Positions 7,537-16,823 of a stretch of DNA of 64,000 bases are shown in pieces. Source of the stretch: Ignatzschineria sp. F8392 (GTDB lineage Bacteria > Pseudomonadota > Gammaproteobacteria > Cardiobacteriales > Wohlfahrtiimonadaceae). The notes below the pieces were generated by a model that did no database searches, had not been told where the DNA came from, and saw only the letters and a list, made by a program, of their open reading frames with translations. Numbering within the stretch: the first letter of the stretch is position 1; each line of letters opens with the position of its first letter. The DNA is taken from assembly GCF_002252045.1 (NCBI RefSeq), contig NZ_NEFF01000003.1, positions 236,956 to 300,955 of the forward strand, given 5' to 3'. The position numbers were made by a program, and so were the translations under genes.

Positions 7537-8733
7537 TTAAAGAGGAACGGTATCCACGCTCTCATTCTCTCTTAGTTCTGCCGCTTCCTTTTCCTCAAAA
7601 GCACGCGCTTCCGCACGCTCTTTCTCCATCTCTGTTTGTAACTGCGCTTCAGTAATTCCAAGGAATTTAAAGGCGGGGGTTACAACAAATTCTGAAGAGA
7701 CCTCTCCTGAATAGATATGAGATTGATTCTGCCCAAGATCGAGTTTTTTTACATTCTCTTCACCCGGGGAAAAATCGATTTTTTTAAGATCAACCCAGAA
7801 GATATTAGGAGAGATTGCCGATTCAAAGAAGTAAAGCCCTTCTTTATGATCCACTACTGTGCGCCAGCGAGTTGAAGAGATATTAGGTTCCTCTTCCGTA
7901 TTGAGACCATAAGGAACAGAGACATTACGAATAACACTAAAAACGCTAGAGATCGAATCTTTCATCGTCCCGCCGGTTGGAATCGCATTGATATAGAATG
8001 AGGCACGTGCAAAACGATCTGCAGCACGATTAGTTCCCGGCAATACAACCGTTCCCCCAATGCCTTCCCAATACTCATTCATCGCTAACTGCTTATCGAA
8101 TGTCGGAGAGTTTGTCATCACCTGATAACTCCGATCATGGTGGATCACCTGCTTCCCATCCACATACTCCACAATCGCGCTATCGCCGGTTGCATCAGAC
8201 ATCGAGAGATGGAGTGTTGCTAAACGGGTCTCACCTGGTACTTCTGCTGTCACAATAATAAAGGGCTCGCTCTCTAGGAACTCAACCGCTTCCGCCACCG
8301 TTGCGAAATTATCGAGCATATATTGTGCCCAAAGAGAGATCGCCATCGTCGGCTTCTCATTCAGGACGGATGGATTAGGATATTCTGATTCAGCAAGCCA
8401 AAGAAGATTCGCGTTGAGTCCCGCCTCATTGACCCCATCAGTTGTGGAGATATCGTAACCTGTTGCCACTAAGCTACCATATTGAGAGACCCACTCAATT
8501 GAGCGATTCCCTGCCTCACCGGTACGGGCCATTCCTTTAGGGAGGATCCATAAATTAGTCCCCACATCACTCTTCCAATCCATCGATCTTGCCGTAATAT
8601 TACGATCATTATCACCATGGAATACAACACGGGTACACGCTTCTGCTGCCGTGGTTAAAAGTAGCGCAGCACCAACGGCAACAGCCACTTTTTTCATGTT
8701 AAGGAGGGGAGATTTTTTGAAGATATTACGCAT
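7537..8733 (-). CDS. Secreted linear amide C-N hydrolase (choloylglycine hydrolase/penicillin V acylase family)
   Basis: 398 aa. An N-terminal Sec signal ends ...TTAAEA, immediately before CTRVVFHG, so that signal cleavage exposes the catalytic N-terminal cysteine typical of this Ntn-hydrolase family. Further family marks are ARSMDWKSD (R and D), DGVNEAGLNANLLWL and the later MTNSPTFDKQL. The first ATG has an AAGGA site; an internal Met 12 residues later would give a tighter signal peptide. Known members hydrolyse bile-salt conjugates, penicillin V or acyl-homoserine lactones. The natural substrate cannot be told here. It stands alone, convergent with the rhodanese gene. Confidence 0.88.
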   Translation of the reverse strand: MRNIFKKSPLLNMKKVAVAVGAALLLTTAAEACTRVVFHGDNDRNITARSMDWKSDVGTNLWILPKGMARTGEAGNRSIEWVSQYGSLVATGYDISTTDGVNEAGLNANLLWLAESEYPNPSVLNEKPTMAISLWAQYMLDNFATVAEAVEFLESEPFIIVTAEVPGETRLATLHLSMSDATGDSAIVEYVDGKQVIHHDRSYQVMTNSPTFDKQLAMNEYWEGIGGTVVLPGTNRAADRFARASFYINAIPTGGTMKDSISSVFSVIRNVSVPYGLNTEEEPNISSTRWRTVVDHKEGLYFFESAISPNIFWVDLKKIDFSPGEENVKKLDLGQNQSHIYSGEVSSEFVVTPAFKFLGITEAQLQTEMEKERAEARAFEEKEAAELRENESVDTVPL

Positions 8734-8965
8734 AATTTAATAATCCTTCTTTAGCATAGCTCTTATTAAAGAGAAATCTGAGATAGAGATGTCAAAAATA
8801 GCGATATTAGGATCACTCCCTTTATCTCATAACACTCTACTTTCTGCCTATTTTACCATCAGAGCGGCTGATCTCTTTCACTTTTTTTATAAAAATCGAT
8901 AAAAAAAGCGAAATAAGCGATGATTAAAATAAGAAAAAAGCTAAAAGAAAAATGTAAGAAGAACT

Positions 8966-9020
8966 AAAAAGCCCCTTTAAGAGCCCAACTACTAAAATGT
9001 AATTGAGATTAAAGGAGGCT
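8966..9020 (-). terminator. Probable terminator of phoX
   Basis: Read on the minus strand, AGCCTCCTTTAA pairs (one bulge) with TTAAAGGGGCT and is followed by TTTTTAG. The loop is long (~28 nt). 8734-8965 contains no gene. Confidence 0.55.
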
Positions 9021-9030
9021 CTATCGCTAT

Positions 9031-9074
9031 CTCATAATAAGCTCATAATAAGCTCATAATAAACTCATAATGAG
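9031..9074 (+). repeat. 11-bp tandem array, four copies
   Basis: CTCATAATAAG is repeated at 9031, 9042, 9053 (last base A) and 9064 (CTCATAATGAG), just after the phoX stop on the minus strand. Confidence 0.9.
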
Positions 9075-9097
9075 ATTATGATTAGAGATCAAAATGA

Positions 9098-11056
9098 TTA
9101 ACTGCCGATCACGCCACCATCTCTCTTCTGAATCACCACAGTTGCTGAGCGAGGACGCCCAGCCGCCGCACCATCAGGCCATGTTGAGAGCGCTAATGCC
9201 GCAGAAGGATCAGTTGTTCCATTATCGGGCTCACCAGGATGCTGAATATTGATAAAGAGCGTCTTATTATCAGGTGTAAAGGAGATTCCCGTAATCTCAC
9301 TACGATTAGGTCCCACCAAGAAACGTTTGAAATAACCATCAGCAGGATCAACCGCTAACATCTGATTATTCCCCATGCCGGCATACGCTTTCTGATTAAT
9401 GGTTGATGAGGAGACATCGGTCTGCACCCATAAGATTCCATTATGATCAAAAGCTAATCCATCAGGGCTACCAAAAGCATCACCGCGATTTTGTGCTTTT
9501 AGATTAGGATCATCTGTCAAATCAGATCCCGCTAATGCTAGGATATCCCACTCAAATGTGGGTGATGTGACATCAGCATTATCTTCCTGCCAATGAATAA
9601 TATGCCCAAAGAGATTATTATCACGAGGATTTGCCGCATCTTTTCCAGGATAACCTGCTTTTCCGCGGTTACTATTATTGGTCAATGTACAGTAGATACT
9701 GCCAGGGTTTTTAGGATCTGCCGCAATCCACTCAGGACGATCCATCTTCGTTGCGCCTACAATATCAGCGGCACTACGAGCATTGATCACCACATCACCC
9801 TGATTTTTAAAGCCATTTTCTGCTGTTAATCCATTTTCATCATAAACTAGGGGGATCCACTCTCCTTTTCCATTCTCATCAAAACGAGCAACGTAGAGCG
9901 TTCCATCGGTTAAAAGCTGGCTATTTGCTTTCCCTTTCGCCGGGTCATATTGATCACGACTCACAAACTTATAGATATACTCAAAACGCTGATCATCGCC
10001 CATATAGACGGCGACGCGCTTATCCGGTCCAACAACAAGCTCAGCACCCTCATGTTTAAAACGACCGAGCGCCGTATGTTTGACCGGTGTTGAGGTAGGA
10101 TCTTCAGGATCGATCTCTACCACCCAACCAAAACGGTTCACCTCATTTGGATGTTTATCTACATTGAAGCGCTCATCAAACTCCACCCAACGATAAGCAG
10201 TGTCACTATCAGCAATACCATAACGCTTCTCTAAAGCATTATGCTCACCCTCTGCTTTCACAAAGATATCGGCCCAGTTCTCCTCACATGTTAAGTAAGT
10301 TCCCCATGGCGTCTTTCCATTCGCACAGTTTTGCATGGTTCCCAATACTTTTGAACCTGTAGGATCTGCGGCAGTGATCATCAGCTCATGCCCTTCTGCA
10401 GGACCGGAGATACTCATCTCTGTATGAGGCGTAATACGACGCGCATATTGAGAAGGGCGAACTACCTCCCACTCTCCTTGATCATTCTTCATCACTTCAA
10501 TAACGGAGATTCCCATTGCATTTTGTGATTTAAGAACTTTATCGGCAGACCAATTCGCTTCACCATCGGTAAAGAGAAGACCATTATCGACATATTCATG
10601 ATTCATCGCTAAAAGACCATGGCGAGAAGCCTCATCCCCTGATCCTAATGGGAAATAAGCCATCCCATCATGATTCATCCCTGCTTGAGCTGCTTGATCG
10701 GCAGCGCTATTTGAACCATCTTTCTTAAATTCAGGATTATTACCGGGAAGTCCAATAGGATCACCCCACTTATAGAAGGCAACTGCTTCATATCCTTCGG
10801 GAACAATCACCGTATCTAATACCGAGTAAGGAACCGGCTTAAATGAGACGCGTCCACTCGCTGCGGCTTTTATCACTTCATCACGGGAGTTATCGGCAAA
10901 AAGATTAGATGGAAAGAGCGACATAATACCGGCGGTAACACCTAATCCCCCCATCTTAAAGAGTGAGCGACGTGAGATACGCGCATCCATCACTTCCGAG
11001 AAGGCTGAGTTTGTGGTCTGATTATTTACTTCAAATTCATCACGTTTACGTGTCAT
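9098..11056 (-). CDS. phoX: PhoX-family alkaline phosphatase (DUF839), Tat-exported
   Basis: 652 aa. ATG at 11056 follows TTTTGGAGATCAATC; an ATG seven codons upstream overlaps that site. A Tat signal is plain: SRRSLFKMGG then a hydrophobic stretch ending SLFPSNLFA. The signature NCANGKTPWGTYLTCEENW, containing the family's Cys and Glu metal/active-site residues, and late ISFTPDNKTLFINIQHPGE place it in PhoX. Family knowledge: a periplasmic Ca/Fe-dependent phosphomonoesterase releasing phosphate from organic phosphates. The PHO box directly upstream supports phosphate-starvation control by PhoB. Confidence 0.93.
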   Translation of the reverse strand: MTRKRDEFEVNNQTTNSAFSEVMDARISRRSLFKMGGLGVTAGIMSLFPSNLFADNSRDEVIKAAASGRVSFKPVPYSVLDTVIVPEGYEAVAFYKWGDPIGLPGNNPEFKKDGSNSAADQAAQAGMNHDGMAYFPLGSGDEASRHGLLAMNHEYVDNGLLFTDGEANWSADKVLKSQNAMGISVIEVMKNDQGEWEVVRPSQYARRITPHTEMSISGPAEGHELMITAADPTGSKVLGTMQNCANGKTPWGTYLTCEENWADIFVKAEGEHNALEKRYGIADSDTAYRWVEFDERFNVDKHPNEVNRFGWVVEIDPEDPTSTPVKHTALGRFKHEGAELVVGPDKRVAVYMGDDQRFEYIYKFVSRDQYDPAKGKANSQLLTDGTLYVARFDENGKGEWIPLVYDENGLTAENGFKNQGDVVINARSAADIVGATKMDRPEWIAADPKNPGSIYCTLTNNSNRGKAGYPGKDAANPRDNNLFGHIIHWQEDNADVTSPTFEWDILALAGSDLTDDPNLKAQNRGDAFGSPDGLAFDHNGILWVQTDVSSSTINQKAYAGMGNNQMLAVDPADGYFKRFLVGPNRSEITGISFTPDNKTLFINIQHPGEPDNGTTDPSAALALSTWPDGAAAGRPRSATVVIQKRDGGVIGS

Positions 11057-11130
11057 GATTGATCTCCAAAAAATCAAAAGCTATTCAAAAGCTATAGAAG
11101 GACTCCCGTTCTGCAATCGGGTCACTCACT

Positions 11131-11164
11131 ATAGTAGGCATGCAATATGACACTGTAATGACAG
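11131..11164 (-). promoter_or_regulatory. PHO box and -10 element of the phoX promoter
   Basis: On the minus strand CTGTCATTACAGTGTCAT (11147-11164) matches the PhoB consensus CTGTCAT-A4-CTGTCAT closely, with two 7-bp direct repeats 11 bp apart. Ten bases downstream comes TACTAT (minus strand, 11131-11136) as the -10, the standard PhoB-promoter geometry. Confidence 0.85.
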
Positions 11165-11341
11165 CTTCTTGCTAATTTTTTTGACAATAAATAGAAATAT
11201 TTTACAATCAGTTTTACAACTAAAAGTCCCTAAATAACGGTAGTTATGGAGGTATGCACGATTTCATTTAAGTTTTTTATTTTAATTTTTTTGGATTTCA
11301 CTATATAAAACTCTTCTTAACTTTTATCTCTGAAATTCACT

Positions 11342-11941
11342 ATGAAAACAGACAATCTTATCGATGCGCTCACCACACAGGGCTACTATGTGTGGGATGA
11401 TTTTCTTACCCCTTTTGAGGTTGCCGATCTGAAAGAGGCAATCCCGGAAGATCAATTACAAGAAGCTCGTATCGGTCACCGCCATACGTTACAGGGGAAT
11501 CGAGAGATTAGAGGCGATCTCACCCTCTGGCTCGAACCAACAATGGGCGAGCCGATTGCCAACTATTTTGAAAAGATGGAGGATATTCGACAATCTCTCA
11601 ATCGGGAACTCTACCTTGGCTTACGCGACTTTGAGACCCATTTCTGTCGCTATCCAAGTGGTGCTTACTATAAACGGCATAATGATAATGCTCGAAATCA
11701 GAATCGCCGAAAAATCACTACGGTGCTCTATCTCAATGAGTCGTGGCAACCGGGAGATGGCGGTGAATTGTTAATCTATAGTCGCGAACAACCCGATTCA
11801 GATGAGGTGATTTTAACTCTACCGCCAAAAGCGGGACAGATGATTCTCTTTCTCTCTGAAGATTTCCCACATGAGGTCTTACCGACCCAAAAGATGCGAG
11901 AGAGTATTACCGGATGGTATCTTACGGAAAGATTTCTCTAA
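11342..11941 (+). CDS. 2OG-Fe(II) oxygenase, prolyl-hydroxylase type
   Basis: 199 aa. A double-stranded beta-helix oxygenase with the iron triad visible: His and Asp in YYKRHNDNARNQ and the distal His in DFPHEVLPT, followed by the 2-oxoglutarate-binding Arg in MRESITGWY. GDGGELLIY between them is the usual strand. Length and the YLNESWQPGDGG block fit the small prolyl 4-hydroxylases related to EGLN/PHD; the Pseudomonas member hydroxylates EF-Tu. The substrate here is inferred only by analogy. The gene is divergent from phoX, with an AT-rich 285-bp shared region. Confidence 0.85.
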   Translation: MKTDNLIDALTTQGYYVWDDFLTPFEVADLKEAIPEDQLQEARIGHRHTLQGNREIRGDLTLWLEPTMGEPIANYFEKMEDIRQSLNRELYLGLRDFETHFCRYPSGAYYKRHNDNARNQNRRKITTVLYLNESWQPGDGGELLIYSREQPDSDEVILTLPPKAGQMILFLSEDFPHEVLPTQKMRESITGWYLTERFL

Positions 11942-12007
11942 ACTCCCGACCCACTCTACCGCTTTTAAAAATCTACAATCATAGAGCCTATAAAAACTAT
12001 AAAAAAC

Positions 12008-12042
12008 TATAAAAAAAGAGTAACCCAATGAGGTTACTCTTC
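12008..12042 (-). terminator. Terminator of the small lipoprotein gene
   Basis: AGAGTAACC (12017-12025) pairs with GGTTACTCT (12032-12040); on the minus strand a run of seven T follows. It may also stop the convergent oxygenase transcript. Confidence 0.8.
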
Positions 12043-12119
12043 TAATATGCTCTGACCTTTACAGTTAGTAGCGATCATCAGTGATAACTGTTAGTGGCAA
12101 CTGATTCTTACCCAACGCA

Positions 12120-12461
12120 CTATTTGCAGCGATGGAGAAGATCGATAATACGCTTATCATCACTATCGGCACGCGCATAAGTACTATCGATAGCGCGATA
12201 GATCTCAATCACAAAGTGGTTACCACTCTGAAGTCGAGCACCATTTCCTTTAAGCGCAGACTCCGTCACTTGATGGGATTTAAGACCACTTCGAACACAA
12301 GCAAGATAACTCTCATAATGTTTATCGGAAACCAGTTCCGTATCATGTTTGTGGTTATCTTTATAATCGGTATAACTGACACTCTTCGTGGGAGCTTCTG
12401 TCGTTGCGCATCCGGCAAGAATAAGCGCACTTAAACTACTTATTGCAAAAAACTTTTTCAT
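12120..12461 (-). CDS. Small hypothetical lipoprotein
   Basis: 113 aa. The N-terminus MKKFFAISSLSALILAGCAT is a textbook lipoprotein signal with lipobox LAGC (Cys18). The mature part is short and mixed-charge with two more cysteines (YLACVRSG and the penultimate residues). No domain is recognised. The second residue after the lipidated Cys is Thr, so outer-membrane sorting is expected by the +2 rule. A terminator follows directly. Confidence 0.75.
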   Translation of the reverse strand: MKKFFAISSLSALILAGCATTEAPTKSVSYTDYKDNHKHDTELVSDKHYESYLACVRSGLKSHQVTESALKGNGARLQSGNHFVIEIYRAIDSTYARADSDDKRIIDLLHRCK

Positions 12462-12594
12462 TATTCAACCTTCTCTCTTGTTCGGAATAGAGGGATCGGC
12501 AATCTCGCTGATTCTCTGATATTGTTCTCAACTTTCTACGATCAATCTTTTCTTGATCGTTTCTTGACTGACATGAGCAGATCAACATTAAATT

Positions 12595-12630
12595 ATCTCT
12601 AATGGGATCTCTAATAGCCTCTCTAATGGT
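12595..12630 (+). repeat. 12-bp tandem array, three copies
   Basis: ATCTCTAATGGG, ATCTCTAATAGC and CTCTCTAATGGT run head to tail between the lipoprotein gene and the MoeB-like gene. Nothing else is seen in 12462-12736. Confidence 0.75.
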
Positions 12631-12736
12631 ATCTAGCTGCCCCGCGTGACATCTATTGATCGTTCACTTCTCTGTCGAAATTTACCCTAATTTACCTTAA
12701 TTAAGAGGTGAAGTTAACACTTTGGCCTCTAATTTT

Positions 12737-13525
12737 TCAGATTCGATGATGGGGGCAATCGGGATTACGTCGATATTTAAATTTCTGCCAACTAAAGTTG
12801 AGCGCATTGTAGAGGCAGATCTCCCCCACCGCAATTGAACCTAAACCCATAATCAATTTAAGAGCTTCCTGCGCCTGGGAAACACCGATAATATGAACTA
12901 CAGGAGAGAAGACACCAAAGAGCGCACAATTACCATCATCTGCATGCTCTCCCCCAAAGAGACACTCATAACAGGCGCTATTTTCATCACGAAAATCAAA
13001 AACAGTCAATTGCCCCTCATAGCGGACAGCAGAACCTGAAACAAGAGGAACGCGATTGAGAAAACAGGCACGATTCAGATCTTTCCGTAGCGCAAAATTA
13101 TCACTACAATCGAGTGCAACATCAGCATCCTGAATCAGCGATTCCAATTCGGAAAAAGAGACTTTCTGCTCCACCTCAACGAGCGTGACATTGGGATTGA
13201 GCTCTCGCATATGCTTTGCCGCTTGCCTCACCTTTGAAAGATTAAGATCCCCCATACGATAGCCGGTCTGCCGATGAAGATTGGTAATATCGACCCGATC
13301 ATAATCCACCAATGTGATTTTTCCGATTCCGGCACCAGCAAAAAGAGGAAGAGCCGCCATGCCAAGCCCACCGCAACCCACGACGACAACATGCGCTTGT
13401 TTAAGTCTCTCCTGACCTGCTAAATCAAATTGATCCAACATAATATGGCGCGAATAGCGTAGTAATTCATCATCACTTAAGAGTGAATCATCAAATGCGC
13501 CGGCACTCTCTTTTCGATCTCTCAT
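12737..13525 (-). CDS. MoeB/ThiF/HesA-family sulfur-carrier adenylyltransferase
   Basis: 262 aa. ATG at 13525 is preceded by GGGAGAAGGGCAG; an ATG 11 codons upstream lacks it. Rossmann ATP-binding motif GCGGLGMAALPLFAGAGIG, then VDYDRVDITNLHRQ, and the catalytic Asp region DCSDNFALRKDLN are all standard for E1-like enzymes that adenylate the C-terminal Gly-Gly of MoaD or ThiS. One zinc pair is CYEC; the second, normally CxxC, is CPHH near the C-terminus, so His may replace one Cys ligand. No moa or thi genes are adjacent, so molybdopterin versus thiamine use cannot be decided. Confidence 0.85.
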   Translation of the reverse strand: MRDRKESAGAFDDSLLSDDELLRYSRHIMLDQFDLAGQERLKQAHVVVVGCGGLGMAALPLFAGAGIGKITLVDYDRVDITNLHRQTGYRMGDLNLSKVRQAAKHMRELNPNVTLVEVEQKVSFSELESLIQDADVALDCSDNFALRKDLNRACFLNRVPLVSGSAVRYEGQLTVFDFRDENSACYECLFGGEHADDGNCALFGVFSPVVHIIGVSQAQEALKLIMGLGSIAVGEICLYNALNFSWQKFKYRRNPDCPHHRI

Positions 13526-13726
13526 CTGCCCTTCTCCCTTAATTTGAAAATATGACACTCTTTAAAAACTTACCGACCTTTAATGGTAATAACCCTTATG
13601 GCAAGAGCGAATTATATTCACAACCCTACATCAGACCTGTCTGATCTATCTCTAAGATAATGCCTCTTCTTCCCATCTATTCTCTCTTCAAAAAATGTGT
13701 AAGTTTGGCACATTTTCTACTTTCAT

Positions 13727-13754
13727 CTTGAAATGGGCTAAAGATGCCACATTA
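13727..13754 (+). promoter_or_regulatory. Probable sigma32 (heat-shock) promoter of hslVU
   Basis: CTTGAAA (13727-13733), 13-bp spacer, then CCACATTA (13747-13754), close to the sigma32 consensus CTTGAA-N13/15-CCCCATTT. It lies 38 bp before the hslV start, and hslVU is a sigma32 operon in enterobacteria. Confidence 0.7.
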
Positions 13755-13792
13755 TATTAGCATGCCAACTTAAAACTATAAGGAGTTTAATT

Positions 13793-14332
13793 GTGGAACA
13801 GTTTAGAGGGACAACCATCTGTGCAGTACGTCGCGGCAATGAAGTGGTCATTGGTGGCGATGGTCAGGTATCTATGGGAAACACCATTATGAAAGGCAAT
13901 GCGCGTAAAGTTCGCCGTCTCTATAATGGTAAAGTGATCGCTGGCTTTGCTGGTGGAACCGCAGATGCTTTTACACTCTTTGAACGCTTTGAAGAGAAGC
14001 TCGCACAGCATGGCGGGAATCTTACCCGTGCGGCTGTTGCTTTAGCGAAAGATTGGCGTACAGAGCGTTCACTTCGTAAATTAGAGGCGCTCTTAATTGT
14101 TGCTGATGAAACAGCAACCTTTGTGATCTCCGGTTTAGGGGATGTTATTGAGCCTGAGCATGATATTGCAACAATCGGATCGGGCGGTATGTTTGCCCAT
14201 AGTGCAGCATTAGCACTCTTACAAAATACTGAGCTTTCAGCGGAAGAGATTGTGCGTAAAAGTTTAGAAATTGCCGGCAGCGTCTGTATCTATAGTAATA
14301 CAAACCTGACATTAGAGAAGCTCTCATTCTAA
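13793..14332 (+). CDS. hslV: HslV, ATP-dependent protease proteolytic subunit
   Basis: 179 aa. The GTG start follows AAGGAG. Processing after MEQFRG would expose the N-terminal catalytic Thr of [28 protein letters not shown] and [17 protein letters not shown] are near-invariant HslV blocks. Six-fold rings of HslV cap HslU to form a bacterial proteasome-like protease that degrades misfolded and regulatory proteins in the cytoplasm. hslU follows after an unusually long 230-bp repeat-filled gap rather than the usual near-contact. Confidence 0.97.
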   Translation: MEQFRGTTICAVRRGNEVVIGGDGQVSMGNTIMKGNARKVRRLYNGKVIAGFAGGTADAFTLFERFEEKLAQHGGNLTRAAVALAKDWRTERSLRKLEALLIVADETATFVISGLGDVIEPEHDIATIGSGGMFAHSAALALLQNTELSAEEIVRKSLEIAGSVCIYSNTNLTLEKLSF

Positions 14333-14426
14333 GAGCGATAACCTCTATTGAGGCCATAAAGCATAAAGATAGATGCATAAAAGGATCTATGCATAAGGAT
14401 ATCTTAAGAGTATATCTCTTCAAATA

Positions 14427-14540
14427 GTCCTGAAAGCATATCTGGAAAAATCTGAAAAAGATTTGGAAAAGTCCTGAAAAGTATCTAAATAATATCTGAA
14501 CAACATCTAAAAAGATCTAAGAATGATCTAAAAAATAGTT
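14427..14540 (+). repeat. Degenerate tandem repeats between hslV and hslU
   Basis: Variants of GTCCTGAAAAGTATCT, ATCTGAAAAAG and ATCTAAAAAG run back to back. Units are about 10-16 bp and strongly diverged. The 230-bp gap holds no gene and no clear terminator, so transcription probably continues into hslU. Confidence 0.6.
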
Positions 14541-14562
14541 AAAAGAGAAAGGAATTATCAAT

Positions 14563-15900
14563 ATGAGTGCTATGACACCAAGAGAGATCGTACAAGAACT
14601 CGATCGCTATATTATTGGTCAAGATGAGGCTAAACGATCCGTAGCGATTGCCCTGCGTAATCGTTGGAGACGTCAACAGGTCTCAGATGAGATGAGAAAA
14701 GAGATCACCCCTAAAAATATCTTAATGATTGGACCTACCGGTGTTGGTAAAACAGAGATTGCCCGTCGTCTTGCCACTTTAGCGAATGCGCCTTTTATTA
14801 AAGTTGAAGCAACTAAATTTACGGAAGTTGGTTATGTCGGTCGTGAAGTCGACTCCATTATCCGTGATCTTGTTGAAGCTGCCGTAAAACAAGTCCGTGA
14901 GCGCATGATTAAAGAAGCTTATCCAAAAGCTGAGGAAGCTGCTATTGAGCGCGTTCTCGATGCGATCTTACCTCCTCCTAAGAGTGTTGGTTTTGCCGAT
15001 GAACCTAATGCGCCCAAGGCAGAGAGCCCAACGCGTCAAAAATTCCGCGAAAAAATTATCCGTGGCGAGATGGATGATAAAGAGATCGATATCGAAATCG
15101 CAAGTACAGGTGTCGGCGTTAATATCATGACCCCTCCCGGCATGGAAGAGATGGCAGATCAACTGCAATCGCTCTTCCAACAATCGGGAATGGAGAAGAA
15201 AAAGAGCAAAAAGATGAAGATCAAAGATGCGCTCAAAGTGGTTCAAAATGAGGAAGCTGCGCGTCTAATCAATGAAGAGGAAGCAAAACAGAAAGCGATC
15301 GAAATTGCTGAAAACCAAGGTATTGTCTTTATTGATGAGATCGATAAAGTGTGCCGTAAAGGGGAAACTTCCGGCGCGGATGTCTCCCGTGAAGGGGTTC
15401 AGCGCGATCTTCTACCATTAATTGAGGGTTGTACTGTCTCCACAAAATATGGGGCAATTAAGACGGACCATATCCTCTTTATCACATCAGGAGCTTTCCA
15501 CTTAGCTAAACCTTCTGATCTGATCCCTGAATTACAAGGTCGTCTTCCGATTCGTGTCGAATTAAAATCACTCAATGCGGATGACTTCTACCGTATCTTA
15601 ACAGAGCCCTCTTCAGCACTTATTAAACAGTATAAGGCGCTTCTTAAAACAGAAGGTGTTGAGCTTGAGTTTGATGATTCTGCATTACACAAAATTGCTA
15701 AGATGGCATTTGAAGTGAATGAGAAGACAGAAAATATCGGAGCTCGTCGCCTCCACACCATTTTAGAACGTCTCTTAGAAGAGATCTCATTTACCGCTTC
15801 TGATCGCGATGGTGAAAAATTTGTTGTCACAGAAGAGTATGTGAAAAATGAGTTAGAAGATCTCGTAGAAGATGAAGATCTCAGTCGCTTTATTCTTTAA
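14563..15900 (+). CDS. hslU: HslU, ATPase subunit of the HslVU protease
   Basis: 445 aa, the normal length. N-terminal [20 protein letters not shown], Walker [10 protein letters not shown] (residues 57-65), GYVGRE pore motif and Walker B VFIDEIDK are all intact. The intermediate I domain (about residues 110-240) is charged and helical. The C-terminus ends SRFIL, the tail that docks into HslV. The enzyme unfolds substrates and feeds them to HslV. AAAGGAATT precedes the ATG. Confidence 0.97.
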   Translation: MSAMTPREIVQELDRYIIGQDEAKRSVAIALRNRWRRQQVSDEMRKEITPKNILMIGPTGVGKTEIARRLATLANAPFIKVEATKFTEVGYVGREVDSIIRDLVEAAVKQVRERMIKEAYPKAEEAAIERVLDAILPPPKSVGFADEPNAPKAESPTRQKFREKIIRGEMDDKEIDIEIASTGVGVNIMTPPGMEEMADQLQSLFQQSGMEKKKSKKMKIKDALKVVQNEEAARLINEEEAKQKAIEIAENQGIVFIDEIDKVCRKGETSGADVSREGVQRDLLPLIEGCTVSTKYGAIKTDHILFITSGAFHLAKPSDLIPELQGRLPIRVELKSLNADDFYRILTEPSSALIKQYKALLKTEGVELEFDDSALHKIAKMAFEVNEKTENIGARRLHTILERLLEEISFTASDRDGEKFVVTEEYVKNELEDLVEDEDLSRFIL

Positions 15901-16000
15901 TCTTTGATCTTTGATTCTGAATCTTTAACCCGAACCTCTAATCTGAGAAATTAAGACCTGTAAAAAAGGTCTCTCAGAAAGAGTCACAATATAAACACAG

Positions 16001-16043
16001 AGCAGCTTCTCAATTGATCCAATATTGATGAAGCTGCTTTTTT
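16001..16043 (+). terminator. Terminator of hslVU
   Basis: AGCAGCTTC (16001-16009) pairs with GAAGCTGCT (16030-16038), then TTTTTT. Confidence 0.8.
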
Positions 16044-16163
16044 ATTTGTCGCCCTAAACAGTATTAACCACTTTATCAGCCATGATTAGAAAAAATTAGA
16101 AGCTACATGTTTCAAAGAAAAATATATTTAATATTCAAGTATTAAATGCTCTGCTATAGATTA

Positions 16164-16823
16164 TTATCGGCTTTTAAGTTGCTCTAATTTTTGGAGCCAG
16201 TTATGAAAAAGATGACATTCAGCTTTAATTTTCTCTAAAGTCATCTCTCTTGCTAAAATTGTTCCCCTAACACCTTATGGTAAGTTGGACAAAGCTTCTC
16301 TATTCGTTTCGAAGGTGCTGTACTTGAACTATTATTGCATATGCTCAGGCGAATTAAATTGATCTCTAATTGCACAGAATCCCCTCACATTTAACTTCTC
16401 TTCCATCAATTGTGGATCACTAAAAAGAATTGCCTCAAACTCATACATCTGTATATAGGGAATAAATCGTGTTGCAGCTTCTGCACCTAAAGTTTCAGTA
16501 ACAGCGTTAACTAATGCTTCTTGCATTATTTCTAGCTTCTTTACTAGGTCTGATTCTCTCTCTGCATCCAGCTTTCCTGGAAAATCTGAATGTAATCCAT
16601 AAAAGTCTAAAAAAGTTGTGCAATAGACGGAATGGTCACTCTTCATCATGACCGTGAGATCTCGCTTTAATCTTGCCCAGTTCACATTTCCCCCTTTGTG
16701 CCCAGGCTTCCCTATTAAAGGAGCACTAATCCAGATACCTTGTGTAGCAAAATAAGGTGCAATAATTGCATTAACAAAACTCTCTTCAGTTTGCCCCTCA
16801 CAAATAATGTTAACCCTTACCAT
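16164..16823 (-). pseudogene. DUF4276 (TOPRIM-like) partner of the ATPase, broken by two compensating frameshifts
   Basis: The intact part starts at 16823 (VRVNIICEGQTEESFVNAII) and stops after FNSPEHMQ at 16332. The family's C-terminal part is still present in other frames. After one apparent inserted base near 16338 comes NNSSSTAPSKRIEKL and CPTYHKVLG; after one apparent missing base in a G run near 16266 comes TILAREMTLEKIKAE, continuing to CHLFHNWLQKLEQLKSR and a stop at 16164. The span 16823-16164 is exactly 220 codons, so restoring both bases gives a normal ~219-aa DUF4276 protein. DUF4276 proteins accompany OLD-like ATPases, and a TOPRIM-type nuclease fold is my understanding of the family. 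Start overlaps the ATPase stop by 7 bp. Sequencing error in the homopolymer is possible. Confidence 0.82.

Noticed and set aside
9031..9074. CRISPR array
   Set aside because: Units of 11 bp are contiguous without spacers; no cas genes anywhere in the window.
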